From Pseudomonadota bacterium (GTDB lineage Bacteria > Pseudomonadota > Gammaproteobacteria > Burkholderiales > Burkholderiaceae_C): 64,000 bases of DNA. Positions within the stretch are counted from its first letter, which is position 1. Each line of letters starts with the position of its first letter. Where the stretch lies: positions 1 to 64,000 of the forward strand of contig JAFEEH010000249.1 in the NCBI GenBank assembly GCA_018241185.1, in the 5' to 3' direction. The notes under the pieces are model-generated. The model was given only the letters and a program-made list of their open reading frames with translations. It was not told the DNA's origin and searched no databases. Shown one piece after another: positions 31,403 through 40,154 of this stretch. Both the position numbers and the translations under genes were made by a program.

Positions 31403-32509
31403 ATGGACGAATTCGATTGCGCCGTGATCGGTGCCGGTGTGGTGGGCCTGGCGGTGGCCCGTGCAATGGCTTTGGCGGGGCGCGATGTCATCGTGCTGGA
31501 GGCCGAGGGCGGCATCGGGTCGGGCATCAGTTCGCGCAACAGCGAGGTCATCCATGCCGGCATCTACTACCCTGCGGGTTCGCTCAAGGCACGCCTGTGC
31601 GTGGAGGGCAAGCAGCTGCTGTATGCCTATGCGCAGGAGCGGGGCGTGCCCCATCGGCGATGTGGGAAGCTGATCGTCGCGACTTCGCACGCCGAAGCCG
31701 CCGAACTTGACGCCATCGTGGCGAAAGGGCGAGCCAACGGGGTCGACGACCTCGTGCTGCTCGACGCTGCGCAAGCCGGGACGCTCGAGCCGGCGTTGGC
31801 ATGCGTCGCCGCCATCCATTCGCCTTCGACGGGAATCGTGAACAGCCATGCCCTGATGCTGAGCCTGCAGGGCGACATGGAGCATGCGGGCGGCGTGCTC
31901 GCACTCAAGTCGGCCGTGCGCGCCGCGCGCTGTACGACGGCAGGGATCGAGCTCGAGATGGTCGACGGCACGGCGCTGCGGTGCCGCACGGTGGTGAACG
32001 CGGCCGGGCTGCATGCCCCGGCCCTGGCGTCCCGTTTCGAAGGACTGGATCCATCGCACGTGCCGCAGGCGTATTGGGCCAAGGGCAGCTATTTCGTGCT
32101 CGGCGGCCGCGCGCCCTTCAGCCGATTGATCTACCCCGTGCCGGAGCCAGGTGGGCTGGGCGTGCACCTGACGCTCGATCTGGGCGGGCAGGCGAAGTTC
32201 GGGCCCGATGTGGAATGGGTGGCCAGCCCCTCGGATCTGCAGGTCGACCCGCGCCGTGGCGAAGGCTTCTATGCCGAGGTCCGCAAATACTGGCCTGGCC
32301 TGCCGGACCATGCGTTGCAGCCGGGCTATGCGGGCATCCGCCCCAAGATTTCGGGGCCGGGCGAGGCGGCGAGGGACTTCGTGATCCAGGGCCCGCAGGT
32401 CCACGGCGTGCCCGGCTTGATCAATCTTTTCGGCATCGAGTCGCCGGGTCTGACAAGCAGTCTGGCCATTGGCCGACATGTATGTGAATTGCCGGGAATT
32501 GGCGCGTGA
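31403..32509 (+). CDS. FAD-dependent oxidoreductase (L-2-hydroxyglutarate oxidase / DAO-like)
   Basis: The 368-aa flavoenzyme starts at ATG 31403. The N-terminal Rossmann motif is [17 protein letters not shown] with an acidic residue at IVLEAEGG, then [23 protein letters not shown], which is characteristic of the LhgO/YgaF-like branch of the D-amino-acid oxidase superfamily, and the C-terminal [14 protein letters not shown] and [17 protein letters not shown] complete the FAD site. It most probably oxidises L-2-hydroxyglutarate or a similar 2-hydroxy acid; the exact substrate is not visible. It stands alone on the plus strand, 103 bp before the ElaB-like gene. Confidence 0.85.
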   Translation: MDEFDCAVIGAGVVGLAVARAMALAGRDVIVLEAEGGIGSGISSRNSEVIHAGIYYPAGSLKARLCVEGKQLLYAYAQERGVPHRRCGKLIVATSHAEAAELDAIVAKGRANGVDDLVLLDAAQAGTLEPALACVAAIHSPSTGIVNSHALMLSLQGDMEHAGGVLALKSAVRAARCTTAGIELEMVDGTALRCRTVVNAAGLHAPALASRFEGLDPSHVPQAYWAKGSYFVLGGRAPFSRLIYPVPEPGGLGVHLTLDLGGQAKFGPDVEWVASPSDLQVDPRRGEGFYAEVRKYWPGLPDHALQPGYAGIRPKISGPGEAARDFVIQGPQVHGVPGLINLFGIESPGLTSSLAIGRHVCELPGIGA

Positions 32510-32612
32510 TTGCGCGTCATGTCGCTGTAATATGGTCGGCACGCCAGTTGCTGGCGTGTCCATTGCCGGTGCTTCTGCCGGTGCCCAGACTCCACTGAGG
32601 GAAGGTTTCTCC

Positions 32613-32924
32613 ATGTCCGTATCCAACAATCTCGAAGCGGCTGCCAACGCGGTGGTCGAAGACCTCGCCAACGACGTCAAGGGCGTGCTTTCGAACAAGG
32701 ACCTCGAATCGGTGCCACAGATCAAGGCGCTCAAGCAGCGCGTCGAGGCCAAGTTGGCGATCGCGCGCGAGCTCGCGTCCGAGAAGAGCAAGATCGCTGC
32801 AAAAAAGGCCAAGGATGCGGCGCAGACGGCCAATGCCTATGCGCACGACGAGCCCTGGCAGATCGCCGGTGCCGCGCTGGCGGTGGGCGTGCTGGTCGGT
32901 CTGCTGCTTGGCAGCCGCCGCTGA
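32613..32924 (+). CDS. ElaB/YqjD/DUF883 family membrane-anchored protein
   Basis: The 103-aa product starts at ATG 32613 (MSVSNNLEAAANAVVEDLANDVKGVL). It has a long charged helical region, then a C-terminal hydrophobic segment (WQIAGAALAVGVLVGLLLGSRR) that anchors it in the inner membrane. This is the ElaB/YqjD architecture; E. coli members bind ribosomes and are induced in stationary phase (established for YqjD, inferred here). The same order (ElaB/YqjD then YqjE-type) occurs in E. coli as yqjD-yqjE-yqjK, matching the neighbour downstream. Confidence 0.87.
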   Translation: MSVSNNLEAAANAVVEDLANDVKGVLSNKDLESVPQIKALKQRVEAKLAIARELASEKSKIAAKKAKDAAQTANAYAHDEPWQIAGAALAVGVLVGLLLGSRR

Positions 32925-32990
32925 TCGCGTGCGCGCAGTGTTGATACCGGTGGATCGACGACGCTTGCGACGCGCGGGAAGGCAGGCCGC

Positions 32991-33689
32991 ATGAAGCGGT
33001 TGCTGTCCCTGTTCGGCATCGACGCGCGCATCCGCCGCGTGCGTGCCGCGCTGAGTGAAGGCGCCACCGCCGCTGAAGACCGGGCCCAGTTGCTGGGCAT
33101 GGCGTGGGAGGATGAAAAGGGCCACCTCAAGCGGCTGATGGTGCTCCTGGTGGCCTTGATCGGCCTGACGATCGTGATGGCGTCGCTGCTGTCGGTCGCC
33201 GTGGTGGTGCACTTCTGGGACACGCCGTATCGCACGACGGCCGCCTGGCTGGTCGCGGCGCTGTGGGTCGTCCTGTGGGTGGCGGCGCTGGTGGGCCTGA
33301 TGTCGAGCCTGCGCGGCGCCTCGGCGGCCATGGAACCTGCGCGCCGGGAACTCGAACGCGATTGGGCTTATCTCCAGACCCGCTTCGGCGGCGACGACGA
33401 AGACAAGCCGCGCGAGCCGCGCCCTGCGACACGCCAGGCGCTGCTGGACCGTATCGAGCGCCAGCGCCAGCGGCTGATGCTCGAAGAGCGAATGGAAGCG
33501 GCCGCGCAGGCCGCTGCTGCGGAAGAAGCTGCGGCCCACGAGCCGCCTGCCGACAAGGCGATGCGGCTGGCACGCGAGCATCCGATCGCAACCGGTGCCG
33601 CGGCGGCCGTGGTGATGGCCGTGGTCGGCCCGCGGCGCCTGCTGCGCGTCACGGGCTGGCTCTTTCCGATCCTCTGGAAGTTGCGCTGA
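32991..33689 (+). CDS. YqjE-type (DUF1469, holin-superfamily) membrane protein with YqjK-like C-terminus
   Basis: The 232-aa product starts at ATG 32991. Residues about 1-115 match YqjE: a basic amphipathic start, then two membrane helices (LMVLLVALIGLTIVMASLLSVAVVVHF and AAWLVAALWVVLWVAALVGLM) in a so-called phage holin superfamily fold. A charged linker follows, and the C-terminal part (LAREHPIATGAAAAVVMAVVGPRRLLRVTGW) resembles YqjK. YqjE and YqjK are separate proteins in E. coli, so this looks like a fusion. It is not part of a prophage. Gene order with the ElaB-like gene supports the assignment. Confidence 0.8.
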   Translation: MKRLLSLFGIDARIRRVRAALSEGATAAEDRAQLLGMAWEDEKGHLKRLMVLLVALIGLTIVMASLLSVAVVVHFWDTPYRTTAAWLVAALWVVLWVAALVGLMSSLRGASAAMEPARRELERDWAYLQTRFGGDDEDKPREPRPATRQALLDRIERQRQRLMLEERMEAAAQAAAAEEAAAHEPPADKAMRLAREHPIATGAAAAVVMAVVGPRRLLRVTGWLFPILWKLR

Positions 33690-33711
33690 GTCCACGCACC
33701 AGCGCTCCCTG

Positions 33712-33748
33712 AACGCCGCCGCGGCCCGATGCTCCGGCGGCGTTTTCT
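33712..33748. terminator. bidirectional intrinsic terminator between yqjE-like and pyrD
   Basis: AACGCCGCCG (33712-33721) pairs perfectly with CGGCGGCGTT (33735-33744), followed on the plus strand by TTCTCG. It lies between convergent stops at 33689 and 33769 and could serve both. Confidence 0.8.
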
Positions 33749-33768
33749 CGTGATCGTTGGAGACTGTC

Positions 33769-34836
33769 TCAGCGCTGACGCAGGGCTTGGCCCACCTCGC
33801 GCACCAGCGACGGGCCGCGGTAGATCAGGCCCGTGTAGACCTGCACCACATCGGCGCCCGCCGCCAGCTTGGCGCGTGCATCGTCACCACCCATCACGCC
33901 ACCCACACCCACGATCGGAAAGCCCGGCCCCAGGGCGGCACGCAGTTGCGCGATCACGCGGTTGCTGGCCTCGCGCACCGGCGCGCCCGACAGGCCCCCG
34001 GTCTCGTCGCCATGTGGCAGGCCGGCGACCGCTTCGCGCGCCAGCGTGGTGTTGGTGGCAATCACGCCGTCCAGGCCGTGGCGCTGCAGCGTCGCGGCGA
34101 TGACGGCGACCTGCGCCTCGTCCAGGTCGGGTGCGATCTTGAGGAACACCGGCACGCGCCGCTGCTGCGTGGCCGTGAGCAGTTGGCGCCGTTCGGCGAT
34201 GGCGCCGAGGAGTGCGTCCAGCGCCTCGTCGCTCTGCAGGCTGCGCAGGTTGGCGGTGTTGGGGCTGGAGATGTTGACTGTCACGTAGTCGGCGTGCGGG
34301 TACACGCCTTCCAGGCCGAGCAGGTAGTCGTCGACGGCGCGTTCGATCGGCGTGCTGGCGTTCTTGCCGATGTTCAGGCCCAGCAGCATCGGCTTGCGGC
34401 CGGCCGCAGCCGCCTGCTGCCGGAAGCGCGCCCGCTGCACGTTGGCGATGAAGGCGTCGAGCCCTTCGTTGTTGAAGCCCAGGCGGTTGATGAGTGCGTC
34501 GGCCTGGGGCAGGCGGAACATGCGCGGCTTGGCATTGCCCGGCTGCGCCTTCGGCGTGACCGTGCCCACCTCGACGAAACCGAAGCCCATGGCCGAGAAG
34601 GCGTCGATGCAGCGCGCGTTCTTGTCCAGTCCGGCGGCCAGGCCCACACGGTTCGGGAAGGGAAGGCCGGCCAGGATCAGCGGGTCGTCCACGCGCGGCG
34701 ACGCATAGAAACAGGCCAGCGGGGTGTTCTGCGTGCGGGCCAGGCTGTCGAGCGTCAGCTCATGGGCCGCCTCCGGGTCCATGCCGAAGAGGAAAGGGCG
34801 GGCGAGGCCGTACAGCGCGGGGAGCGAGGCGAGCAT
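33769..34836 (-). CDS. pyrD: dihydroorotate dehydrogenase (quinone), class 2
   Basis: The 355-aa enzyme starts at ATG 34836 ([29 protein letters not shown]). The N-terminal helical extension places it in class 2, the quinone-linked membrane-associated form. FMN-barrel motifs include [50 protein letters not shown] with the catalytic Ser, [15 protein letters not shown] and the closing [16 protein letters not shown]. It catalyses the fourth step of pyrimidine synthesis. It is divergent from rpiA across 50 bp, where the promoters must overlap. Confidence 0.96.
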   Translation of the reverse strand: MLASLPALYGLARPFLFGMDPEAAHELTLDSLARTQNTPLACFYASPRVDDPLILAGLPFPNRVGLAAGLDKNARCIDAFSAMGFGFVEVGTVTPKAQPGNAKPRMFRLPQADALINRLGFNNEGLDAFIANVQRARFRQQAAAAGRKPMLLGLNIGKNASTPIERAVDDYLLGLEGVYPHADYVTVNISSPNTANLRSLQSDEALDALLGAIAERRQLLTATQQRRVPVFLKIAPDLDEAQVAVIAATLQRHGLDGVIATNTTLAREAVAGLPHGDETGGLSGAPVREASNRVIAQLRAALGPGFPIVGVGGVMGGDDARAKLAAGADVVQVYTGLIYRGPSLVREVGQALRQR

Positions 34837-34886
34837 TGGATAATTTGCGGCTTGTGTTTTTTCAGACGAACCGAGGATTTTCCGCG

Positions 34887-35585
34887 ATGAGCGCCCCCGC
34901 ATCCGCTGCACCCACCCAGGACGAACTCAAGACCCTCGTGGGCCGCGCCGCGCTCGAGTACGTGGTACGCGGCGAGATCGTCGGCGTGGGCACCGGCTCG
35001 ACAGTGAACAAGTTCATCGACGCGCTGGCCGCCATCAAGGACGAGATCAAGGGCGCCGTCTCCAGTTCGGTCGCCTCGACCGAACGCCTGCGCGCGCTGG
35101 GCATCGAGGTCTTCGACAGCAATGCGGTCGACGAACTCGCCGTCTACATCGACGGCGCCGACGAGATCGACGGCCGCGGCCACATGATCAAGGGCGGCGG
35201 TGCAGCCCTCACGCGGGAGAAGATCGTCGCCGCCCAGTCGCGCCGCTTCGTGTGCATCGCCGATGCCTCCAAGCGTGTCGAGGTGCTCGGCGCCTTCCCG
35301 CTGCCGGTGGAGATCATCCCGATGGCGGCGCGGCGCCTCATGCGCCAGTTCGCGGCCCTCGGCGGCGTGGCACAGGTCCGCGAGAACGACGGCCTCCCGC
35401 TGGTGACCGACAACGGTCAGCACATCCTCGATGTCACCGGGCTGAAGATCGCCGATCCGCTCGCCTTCGAAAGCGGGGTGAACCAGTGGCCCGGCGTGGT
35501 GACCGTGGGCGTGTTCGCGCACCAGAAGGCGCAGGTCTGCCTGCTGGCCACGCCCGAGGGCGTGAAGACCTTGCACTACGACTGA
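34887..35585 (+). CDS. rpiA: ribose-5-phosphate isomerase A
   Basis: The 232-aa product starts at ATG 34887 (an upstream TTG at 34836 is less likely because the family begins near [15 protein letters not shown]). Motifs: [14 protein letters not shown] (phosphate loop), [41 protein letters not shown] with the catalytic Asp/Glu/Lys group, and [17 protein letters not shown]. It interconverts ribose 5-phosphate and ribulose 5-phosphate. Located head-to-head with pyrD, which fits a nucleotide-precursor theme. A repeat copy lies 17 bp past its stop. Confidence 0.96.
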   Translation: MSAPASAAPTQDELKTLVGRAALEYVVRGEIVGVGTGSTVNKFIDALAAIKDEIKGAVSSSVASTERLRALGIEVFDSNAVDELAVYIDGADEIDGRGHMIKGGGAALTREKIVAAQSRRFVCIADASKRVEVLGAFPLPVEIIPMAARRLMRQFAALGGVAQVRENDGLPLVTDNGQHILDVTGLKIADPLAFESGVNQWPGVVTVGVFAHQKAQVCLLATPEGVKTLHYD

Positions 35586-35601
35586 GCCGCCAACCGGCGG
35601 G

Positions 35602-35672
35602 TCTTCAAGCCAAAAAGGGCTGCAACGCCCGTCCTGCCTGCGCGAGCAGCTATCGATTCAATAGCAGATCGG
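35602..35672 (+). repeat. dispersed two-hairpin repeat, copy 7 (intergenic)
   Basis: This is one of the most complete copies: CTTCAAGCCAAAAAGGGCT, then a short degenerate centre with GCCCGTCCTGCCTGCGCGAGC and the hairpin GCTATCGATTCAATAGC. It sits between rpiA and the convergent glutaredoxin-like gene, where it can form an RNA structure ending both messages. Confidence 0.85.
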
Positions 35673-35689
35673 CGTCGGTGCAGCCGCGC

Positions 35690-36322
35690 TCAGAAGCGGA
35701 TGCCGGCCGGATTCGACGGTGTGGGCGCGTCGGATGGCGGTGCCGCGGGCGGGGCCTGGACCGCAGCGGGGACAGGTGCCGGCACGGCGGGTGCGGCCTG
35801 CTGGGCCACCAGCGGCTGTGCCGGCGGGTTGCGGTAGCCCGCAGGCAATTGCACGCTCTTGGGATAGCCGGCGGCATCCAGGTACTGCGACCACTCCGCA
35901 TCGGAGAAGCCCTTGAGCTGCTGGCTGCCGATGGTCAGCAGCGGCAGGCCGTTGCGGCCGCTCAGCCGTTCCAGCGCGGCGATGTCCTCGCTGCTTTTCA
36001 CCGTGCGCTCGTCGAACGGGATGCCGCGCGTCTGGAGCAGTTGGCGTCCCGTGGCGCATGGCGCGCAGTCGTCGCCGGTGTAGAGCGTGACCGGGTAGCG
36101 CTGCACGATCTGCCGAAGCTCGAAGGGCAACTGCGCGCTGGCCCCGGCACCGCTGCCGCTGCGACCCACCGGTGCGGGCTGCGCGTTCGCCGCAGGCGGC
36201 CGGTCGGTATAGGTCACGCGGCCATTGGCGTCGACGTTGCGGTACAGGCCCTGGGCCGAAGCCGCACCCACGGCGAGCAGCAGGGCGCAGGAGCAGAAGA
36301 GGCGGGCGGTGGCAGGCGTCAT
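35690..36322 (-). CDS. DUF4124 / glutaredoxin-like periplasmic protein
   Basis: The 210-aa product starts at ATG 36322. It begins with a signal peptide (ARLFCSCALLLAVGAASAQ) with a cleavage site around residue 24. Residues about 25-50 (GLYRNVDANGRVTYTDRPP) are a DUF4124 module. Residues about 75-150 are a glutaredoxin-like thioredoxin fold: VTLYTGDDCAPCATGRQLLQTRGI with a CAPC redox pair, then NGLPLLTIGSQQLKGF with the cis-Pro. The rest is a Pro/Ala-rich tail. Likely a periplasmic thiol redox protein; substrate unknown. Start and stop are well separated from prlC by 95 bp. Confidence 0.82.
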   Translation of the reverse strand: MTPATARLFCSCALLLAVGAASAQGLYRNVDANGRVTYTDRPPAANAQPAPVGRSGSGAGASAQLPFELRQIVQRYPVTLYTGDDCAPCATGRQLLQTRGIPFDERTVKSSEDIAALERLSGRNGLPLLTIGSQQLKGFSDAEWSQYLDAAGYPKSVQLPAGYRNPPAQPLVAQQAAPAVPAPVPAAVQAPPAAPPSDAPTPSNPAGIRF

Positions 36323-36417
36323 GGCGGTGCAGCGGGTGAAGGCGGGCGGCGCGGCCGCAGGCGAAGGCCCGAGCGTACCGCAGCCGGGCCGCGCCCGCGG
36401 CCGGCGCGTTCGCGCCC

Positions 36418-38481
36418 TCAGGCCGGCTGAGCTTCCTGGGCCATGCCCTGGTGGCGCAGCAAGGCGTCGAGCTGCGGCTCGCGGCCGCGGAAGGCCTTGA
36501 AGGACTCCATCGCGGTGCGGCTGCCACCGGCTTCGAGGATGGCCTGCCGGTAGCGCCGCCCGGTGTCCACGCTCGGCTCGCCGTTCGCGCCCGCGCTCTC
36601 CTCGAAGGCCGCATACGCATCGGCCGACAGCACCTCGGCCCACTTGTAGCTGTAGTAGCCGGCCGCGTAGCCGCCCGAGAAGATGTGCGTGAAGGTGTTG
36701 GGCGTGCGGCTGAAGGGCGGAGCGGGCAGCACGGCGACTTCGTCGCGCACCTGTCCCAGCAGGGCCATGACTGCGCCTGGCGCCGCAGTGGCTGCATGGA
36801 ATTCGGTGTGCAGCAGCATGTCGAAGAGCGAGAACTCGATCTGGCGCAGCGTCTGCATGCCGCTCTGGAAGTTCTTGGCCGCGATCATCTTGTCGTAGAG
36901 CGCCCGGGGCAGCGCCTCGCCGGTGTCGGCGTGGGCCGTCATGTGCCTGAGCACGTCCCACTCCCAGCAGAAGTTCTCCATGAACTGGCTGGGCAGCTCG
37001 ACAGCATCCCATTCGACGCCGCTGATGCCCGAGACGTCGCGTTCGTTCACCTGCGTGAGCATGTGGTGCAGGCCATGGCCGAACTCGTGGAAGAGGGTGA
37101 TGACGTCGTCGTGCGTGAGCAGCGGCGGCTTGCCATCCACGCCTTCGGCGAAGTTGCACACCAGCTGGGCGACCGGCGTCTGCAGCGTGCCGGTGTCGGG
37201 GCGCAGCCAGCGCGCGCGCACGTCGTCCATCCAGGCGCCGCCGCGCTTGCCGACGCGGGCCGAGGGGTCGAGGTAGAACTGGCCGACCTTCTGGCGACCT
37301 TGGGGGGTATCGCACTCGATGCGGTAGAACTCGACCGTGGGATGCCACACCGGTGCGCTGTCGCGGCGGATGTTCACCTCGAACAGCGTCTCGACGATCT
37401 TGAACAGGCCCGCCAGCACCTTGGGCGCCGGGAAGTACTGCTTGAGCTCCTGCTCGCTGAAGGCGTAACGCGCTTCCTTGAGCTTCTCGCCGATGTAGCT
37501 CCAGTCCCAGGGCTGCGGGTCGGCCAGGCCGAGTTCCTTGGCCGCGAATTCCCGCAGTTCGGCCACGTCGCGCTCGCCGTACGGCCGGGCCTTGACGGCC
37601 AGGTCGCGCAGGAACTTCACGACCTGCTCGGGCGACTCGGCCATCTTGGGCACGACCGACAGTTCGCCGAAGTTGGCGTAGCCCAGCAGCTTCGCTTCTT
37701 CCTCGCGCAACGCGAGGATCTCGGTGATGAGCGCGGTGTTGTCGAAGGCGGGATCGCCCAATTCGCTCGCCCGGGTGACGTAGGCACGGTACAGGCGCTC
37801 GCGCAGGGCGCTGCTCTTCGCGAACTGCATCACCGGCAGGTAGCAGGGCATTTTGAGCGTGAGCTTGTAGCCGGGCTTGCCTTCGGCCTCGGCGGCCGCG
37901 CGGGCCGCACCGATCACGTCCGCGGGCAGGCCGTCGAGGTCGGCGAGTTCGGCGTACCAGGCGAAGGCGTCCGTCGCGTCGAGCGCATGCTCGCTGAATT
38001 TCTGACTCAGCTCGGCCTGGCGCTCCTGGATCTCGGCGTAGCGCTTCTTGGCCTCGCCCTGCAACTCGGCGCCGCCCAGCACGAAGTTGCGCACGGCATT
38101 CTTGTGGGCCTGGGCCTGCTCGGGGTTCAGCGTCGACGGGTCGATGGCTTTGTACTTGGCGTACAGGCGCTCGTCGGAACCCAACTGGGTCCAGAACGCG
38201 GTCACGCGCGGCATCGCCTCGTTGTAGGCCGCGCGCAGTTCGGGCGTGTCGGCCACGGCGTTCAGGTGACCGACGGCGCCCCAGGCGCGCGAGAAGCGCT
38301 CGGTGGCCACGTCGAGCACCTTGGCGATGGCCTCCCATTGGGCCGGGAATTCGGGCGCGGTGACTTCCTCGAGCGCGACCTCGGCCTGCTCGAGCAGTGC
38401 GTCGACCGCAGGCGCGACATGCTCCGGGCGGATCTGATCGAAAAGGGGCAGGTCGTCGAAGTCGAGCAGGGGATTGGTCAT
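36418..38481 (-). CDS. prlC: oligopeptidase A (M3 zinc peptidase)
   Basis: The 687-aa product starts at ATG 38481 (MTNPLLDFDDLPLFDQIRPEHV); an in-frame ATG 9 bp upstream is possible. The zinc site HEFGHGLHHML is in LFHEFGHGLHH near residue 470, with the downstream Glu ligand in the SQFMENFCWEW region. The architecture matches E. coli PrlC/OpdA, a cytosolic metallopeptidase that degrades signal peptides and short oligopeptides. It is followed by the glutaredoxin-like gene and preceded by folD on the same strand. Confidence 0.95.
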   Translation of the reverse strand: MTNPLLDFDDLPLFDQIRPEHVAPAVDALLEQAEVALEEVTAPEFPAQWEAIAKVLDVATERFSRAWGAVGHLNAVADTPELRAAYNEAMPRVTAFWTQLGSDERLYAKYKAIDPSTLNPEQAQAHKNAVRNFVLGGAELQGEAKKRYAEIQERQAELSQKFSEHALDATDAFAWYAELADLDGLPADVIGAARAAAEAEGKPGYKLTLKMPCYLPVMQFAKSSALRERLYRAYVTRASELGDPAFDNTALITEILALREEEAKLLGYANFGELSVVPKMAESPEQVVKFLRDLAVKARPYGERDVAELREFAAKELGLADPQPWDWSYIGEKLKEARYAFSEQELKQYFPAPKVLAGLFKIVETLFEVNIRRDSAPVWHPTVEFYRIECDTPQGRQKVGQFYLDPSARVGKRGGAWMDDVRARWLRPDTGTLQTPVAQLVCNFAEGVDGKPPLLTHDDVITLFHEFGHGLHHMLTQVNERDVSGISGVEWDAVELPSQFMENFCWEWDVLRHMTAHADTGEALPRALYDKMIAAKNFQSGMQTLRQIEFSLFDMLLHTEFHAATAAPGAVMALLGQVRDEVAVLPAPPFSRTPNTFTHIFSGGYAAGYYSYKWAEVLSADAYAAFEESAGANGEPSVDTGRRYRQAILEAGGSRTAMESFKAFRGREPQLDALLRHQGMAQEAQPA

Positions 38482-38573
38482 GGCTGGCATTTTGAGGCGA
38501 GGTCGATGGCTTCAAGCCACCGGCGATTGCATGGCGCCGATCAAGGCGCGCTATGGTGGCCTGTTGGAGCGTG

Positions 38574-39425
38574 TCAGCCGGCCGCGCGTTCCGCGGCCTC
38601 GAGGGTGTTGACCAGCAGCATGGCGCGCGTCATCGGGCCGACGCCGCCGGGCACGGGCGTGATCCAGCCCGCCACTTCCTTCACGCCGGCGAAGTCCACG
38701 TCGCCGCACAGCTTGCCTTCGGCGTTGCGGTTCATGCCCACGTCGATGACCACGGCGCCCGGTTTGACCATGTCGGCCGTGAGCAGGTTGACCTTGCCGA
38801 CGGCCGCGACCACGACGTCGGCCTGGCGCGTCATGGCGCCGAGGTCGGCCGTGGCGCTGTGGCAGATGGTGACGGTGGCACTCTGCGCCAGCAGCATCAT
38901 GGCCATGGGCTTGCCCACGATGTTGCTGCGGCCGATGACCACCGCGTGCTTGCCGCGCAGGTCGTAGCCGATCGATTCGAGCATCTTCATGCAGCCGTGC
39001 GGCGTACAGGGCCAGAAGCCCGGTTGGCCCACCATCAGCGCGCCGGCGCTGGCGACGTGGAAACCGTCGACGTCCTTGGCAGGCGAGATGGCCTCGATCA
39101 CCTGGTGGCTGTCCATGTGCTTGGGCAGCGGCAGCTGCACCAGGATGCCGTGCACGGCCGGATCGTCGTTCAGCGCGTGAATGCGGGCCAGCAGGTCGGC
39201 CTCGGCCATGTCGGCCGGGTAGCGCTCGAGATTCGCGACCAGGCCGGTCTCGCTGCTGTCGTTGACCTTGTGCTTCACGTAGACCTGGCTGGCCGGATCG
39301 TCGCCCACCAGCACGATGGCCAGCGTGGGCTGGACGCCGCGCGCCTTGAGGGCGGCGGTGCGGCCGGAGACGTCGGCGCGGATCTGGCGGGCGAGGGCGT
39401 TGCCGTCGATGAGCTGGGCGGTCAT
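38574..39425 (-). CDS. folD: methylenetetrahydrofolate dehydrogenase / cyclohydrolase FolD
   Basis: The 283-aa bifunctional enzyme starts at ATG 39425. Motifs: [22 protein letters not shown] (catalytic Lys and Tyr region), [26 protein letters not shown]-like [12 protein letters not shown], and the NADP-binding [18 protein letters not shown] with [13 protein letters not shown] near the C-terminus. It interconverts methylene-, methenyl- and formyl-THF for purines and Met. It is 92 bp upstream of prlC and separated from the two-component regulator by a terminator. Confidence 0.97.
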   Translation of the reverse strand: MTAQLIDGNALARQIRADVSGRTAALKARGVQPTLAIVLVGDDPASQVYVKHKVNDSSETGLVANLERYPADMAEADLLARIHALNDDPAVHGILVQLPLPKHMDSHQVIEAISPAKDVDGFHVASAGALMVGQPGFWPCTPHGCMKMLESIGYDLRGKHAVVIGRSNIVGKPMAMMLLAQSATVTICHSATADLGAMTRQADVVVAAVGKVNLLTADMVKPGAVVIDVGMNRNAEGKLCGDVDFAGVKEVAGWITPVPGGVGPMTRAMLLVNTLEAAERAAG

Positions 39426-39452
39426 GGCGAGGGGCTTTCTGAATCTTGCAAA

Positions 39453-39485
39453 TGAAAACGCCCGCTCACACAGGTGGGGCGGGCG
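39453..39485 (-). terminator. terminator of the two-component regulator gene
   Basis: On the minus strand CGCCCGC (39485-39479) pairs with GCGGGCG (39465-39459) with a 13-base loop, followed by TTTTCATTTG. It is immediately downstream of the regulator stop and joined to a half copy of the dispersed repeat. Confidence 0.75.
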
Positions 39486-39508
39486 CTGGCAGCTATGAAA
39501 TCTGTAGC
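39483..39508 (+). repeat. dispersed repeat, half copy 8
   Basis: GCGCTGGCAGCTATGAAATCTGTAGC retains the end of the central stem and the 3' hairpin module only. It abuts the TGA stop of the response-regulator gene (39512-39510). Confidence 0.6.
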
Positions 39509-39509
39509 G

Positions 39510-40154
39510 TCAGGGCGTGGCGGCCTTCGCAGCGGGGGCGGGCGTCTGACCCAGCGCGATCTTCAGCAGGTCGGCCACGGTGTTGGCGTTGAGCTTTTCC
39601 ATGATGTTGGCGCGGTGCGCCTCCACCGTCTTGATGCTGATCCCCAGGTCGTCGGCGATCTGCTTGTTCAGGCGGCCGGCGACGATGCGCTCGAGCACCT
39701 GCGCCTCGCGGCCGGTGAGCTTGGACAACAGCGCGTCGCGGCTGGCCGACTGCTGGTGCTGCGCGAAGGCGCTGCGGGCATGGTCGAGCATGCGTTCGAC
39801 CAGCGTGACCAGAGCCTCCTCATTGAAGGGCTTCTGGATGAAGTCCATGGCGCCCTTCTTCATCGAGTCGACCGCCATCGGCACGTCGCCGTGGCCGGTG
39901 ATGACCACGATCGGCAGGGGGGACTTGCGCTCGATGAGCTTGTCCTGCAGCTCCAGGCCGGTCATGCCGCCCATGCGGATGTCGACGATCAGGCAGGCGA
40001 CTTCGCGGGGGTCGTAGCGGGAGAGGAAGGATTCGGCGGAATCGAAGCAGCGGACGCGGTAGTCCTTGCCTTCGAGCAACCATTGCAGCGAGTCGCGCAC
40101 CGCTTCGTCGTCATCCACCACATAGACCGTGCCTTTCTTGGGGATCAAACTCAT
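39510..40154 (-). CDS. FixJ/NarL-type response regulator (REC plus LuxR HTH)
   Basis: The 214-aa product starts at ATG 40154, overlapping the kinase stop by 4 bp. The receiver domain (about 8-125) has acidic pocket VVDDDEAVRDSL, the phosphorylatable Asp58 in LIVDIRMGGMTG, Thr in VVITGHGDVPMAVDSMKKGAMDF and Lys in IQKPF. The LuxR-type DNA-binding domain (about 140-205) has LTGREAQVLERIVAGRLNKQIADDLGISIKTVEAHRANI. The family (FixJ/TtrR/StyR) activates promoters when phosphorylated by a PAS kinase, here surely the neighbour. Its targets are unknown; the divergently oriented pdh operon is a candidate. Confidence 0.93.
   Translation of the reverse strand: MSLIPKKGTVYVVDDDEAVRDSLQWLLEGKDYRVRCFDSAESFLSRYDPREVACLIVDIRMGGMTGLELQDKLIERKSPLPIVVITGHGDVPMAVDSMKKGAMDFIQKPFNEEALVTLVERMLDHARSAFAQHQQSASRDALLSKLTGREAQVLERIVAGRLNKQIADDLGISIKTVEAHRANIMEKLNANTVADLLKIALGQTPAPAAKAATP

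Noticed and set aside
32991..33689. Prophage holin suggested by the holin-superfamily fold
   Set aside because: No phage genes are near; the neighbour order is that of the chromosomal elaB/yqjD-yqjE-yqjK set.
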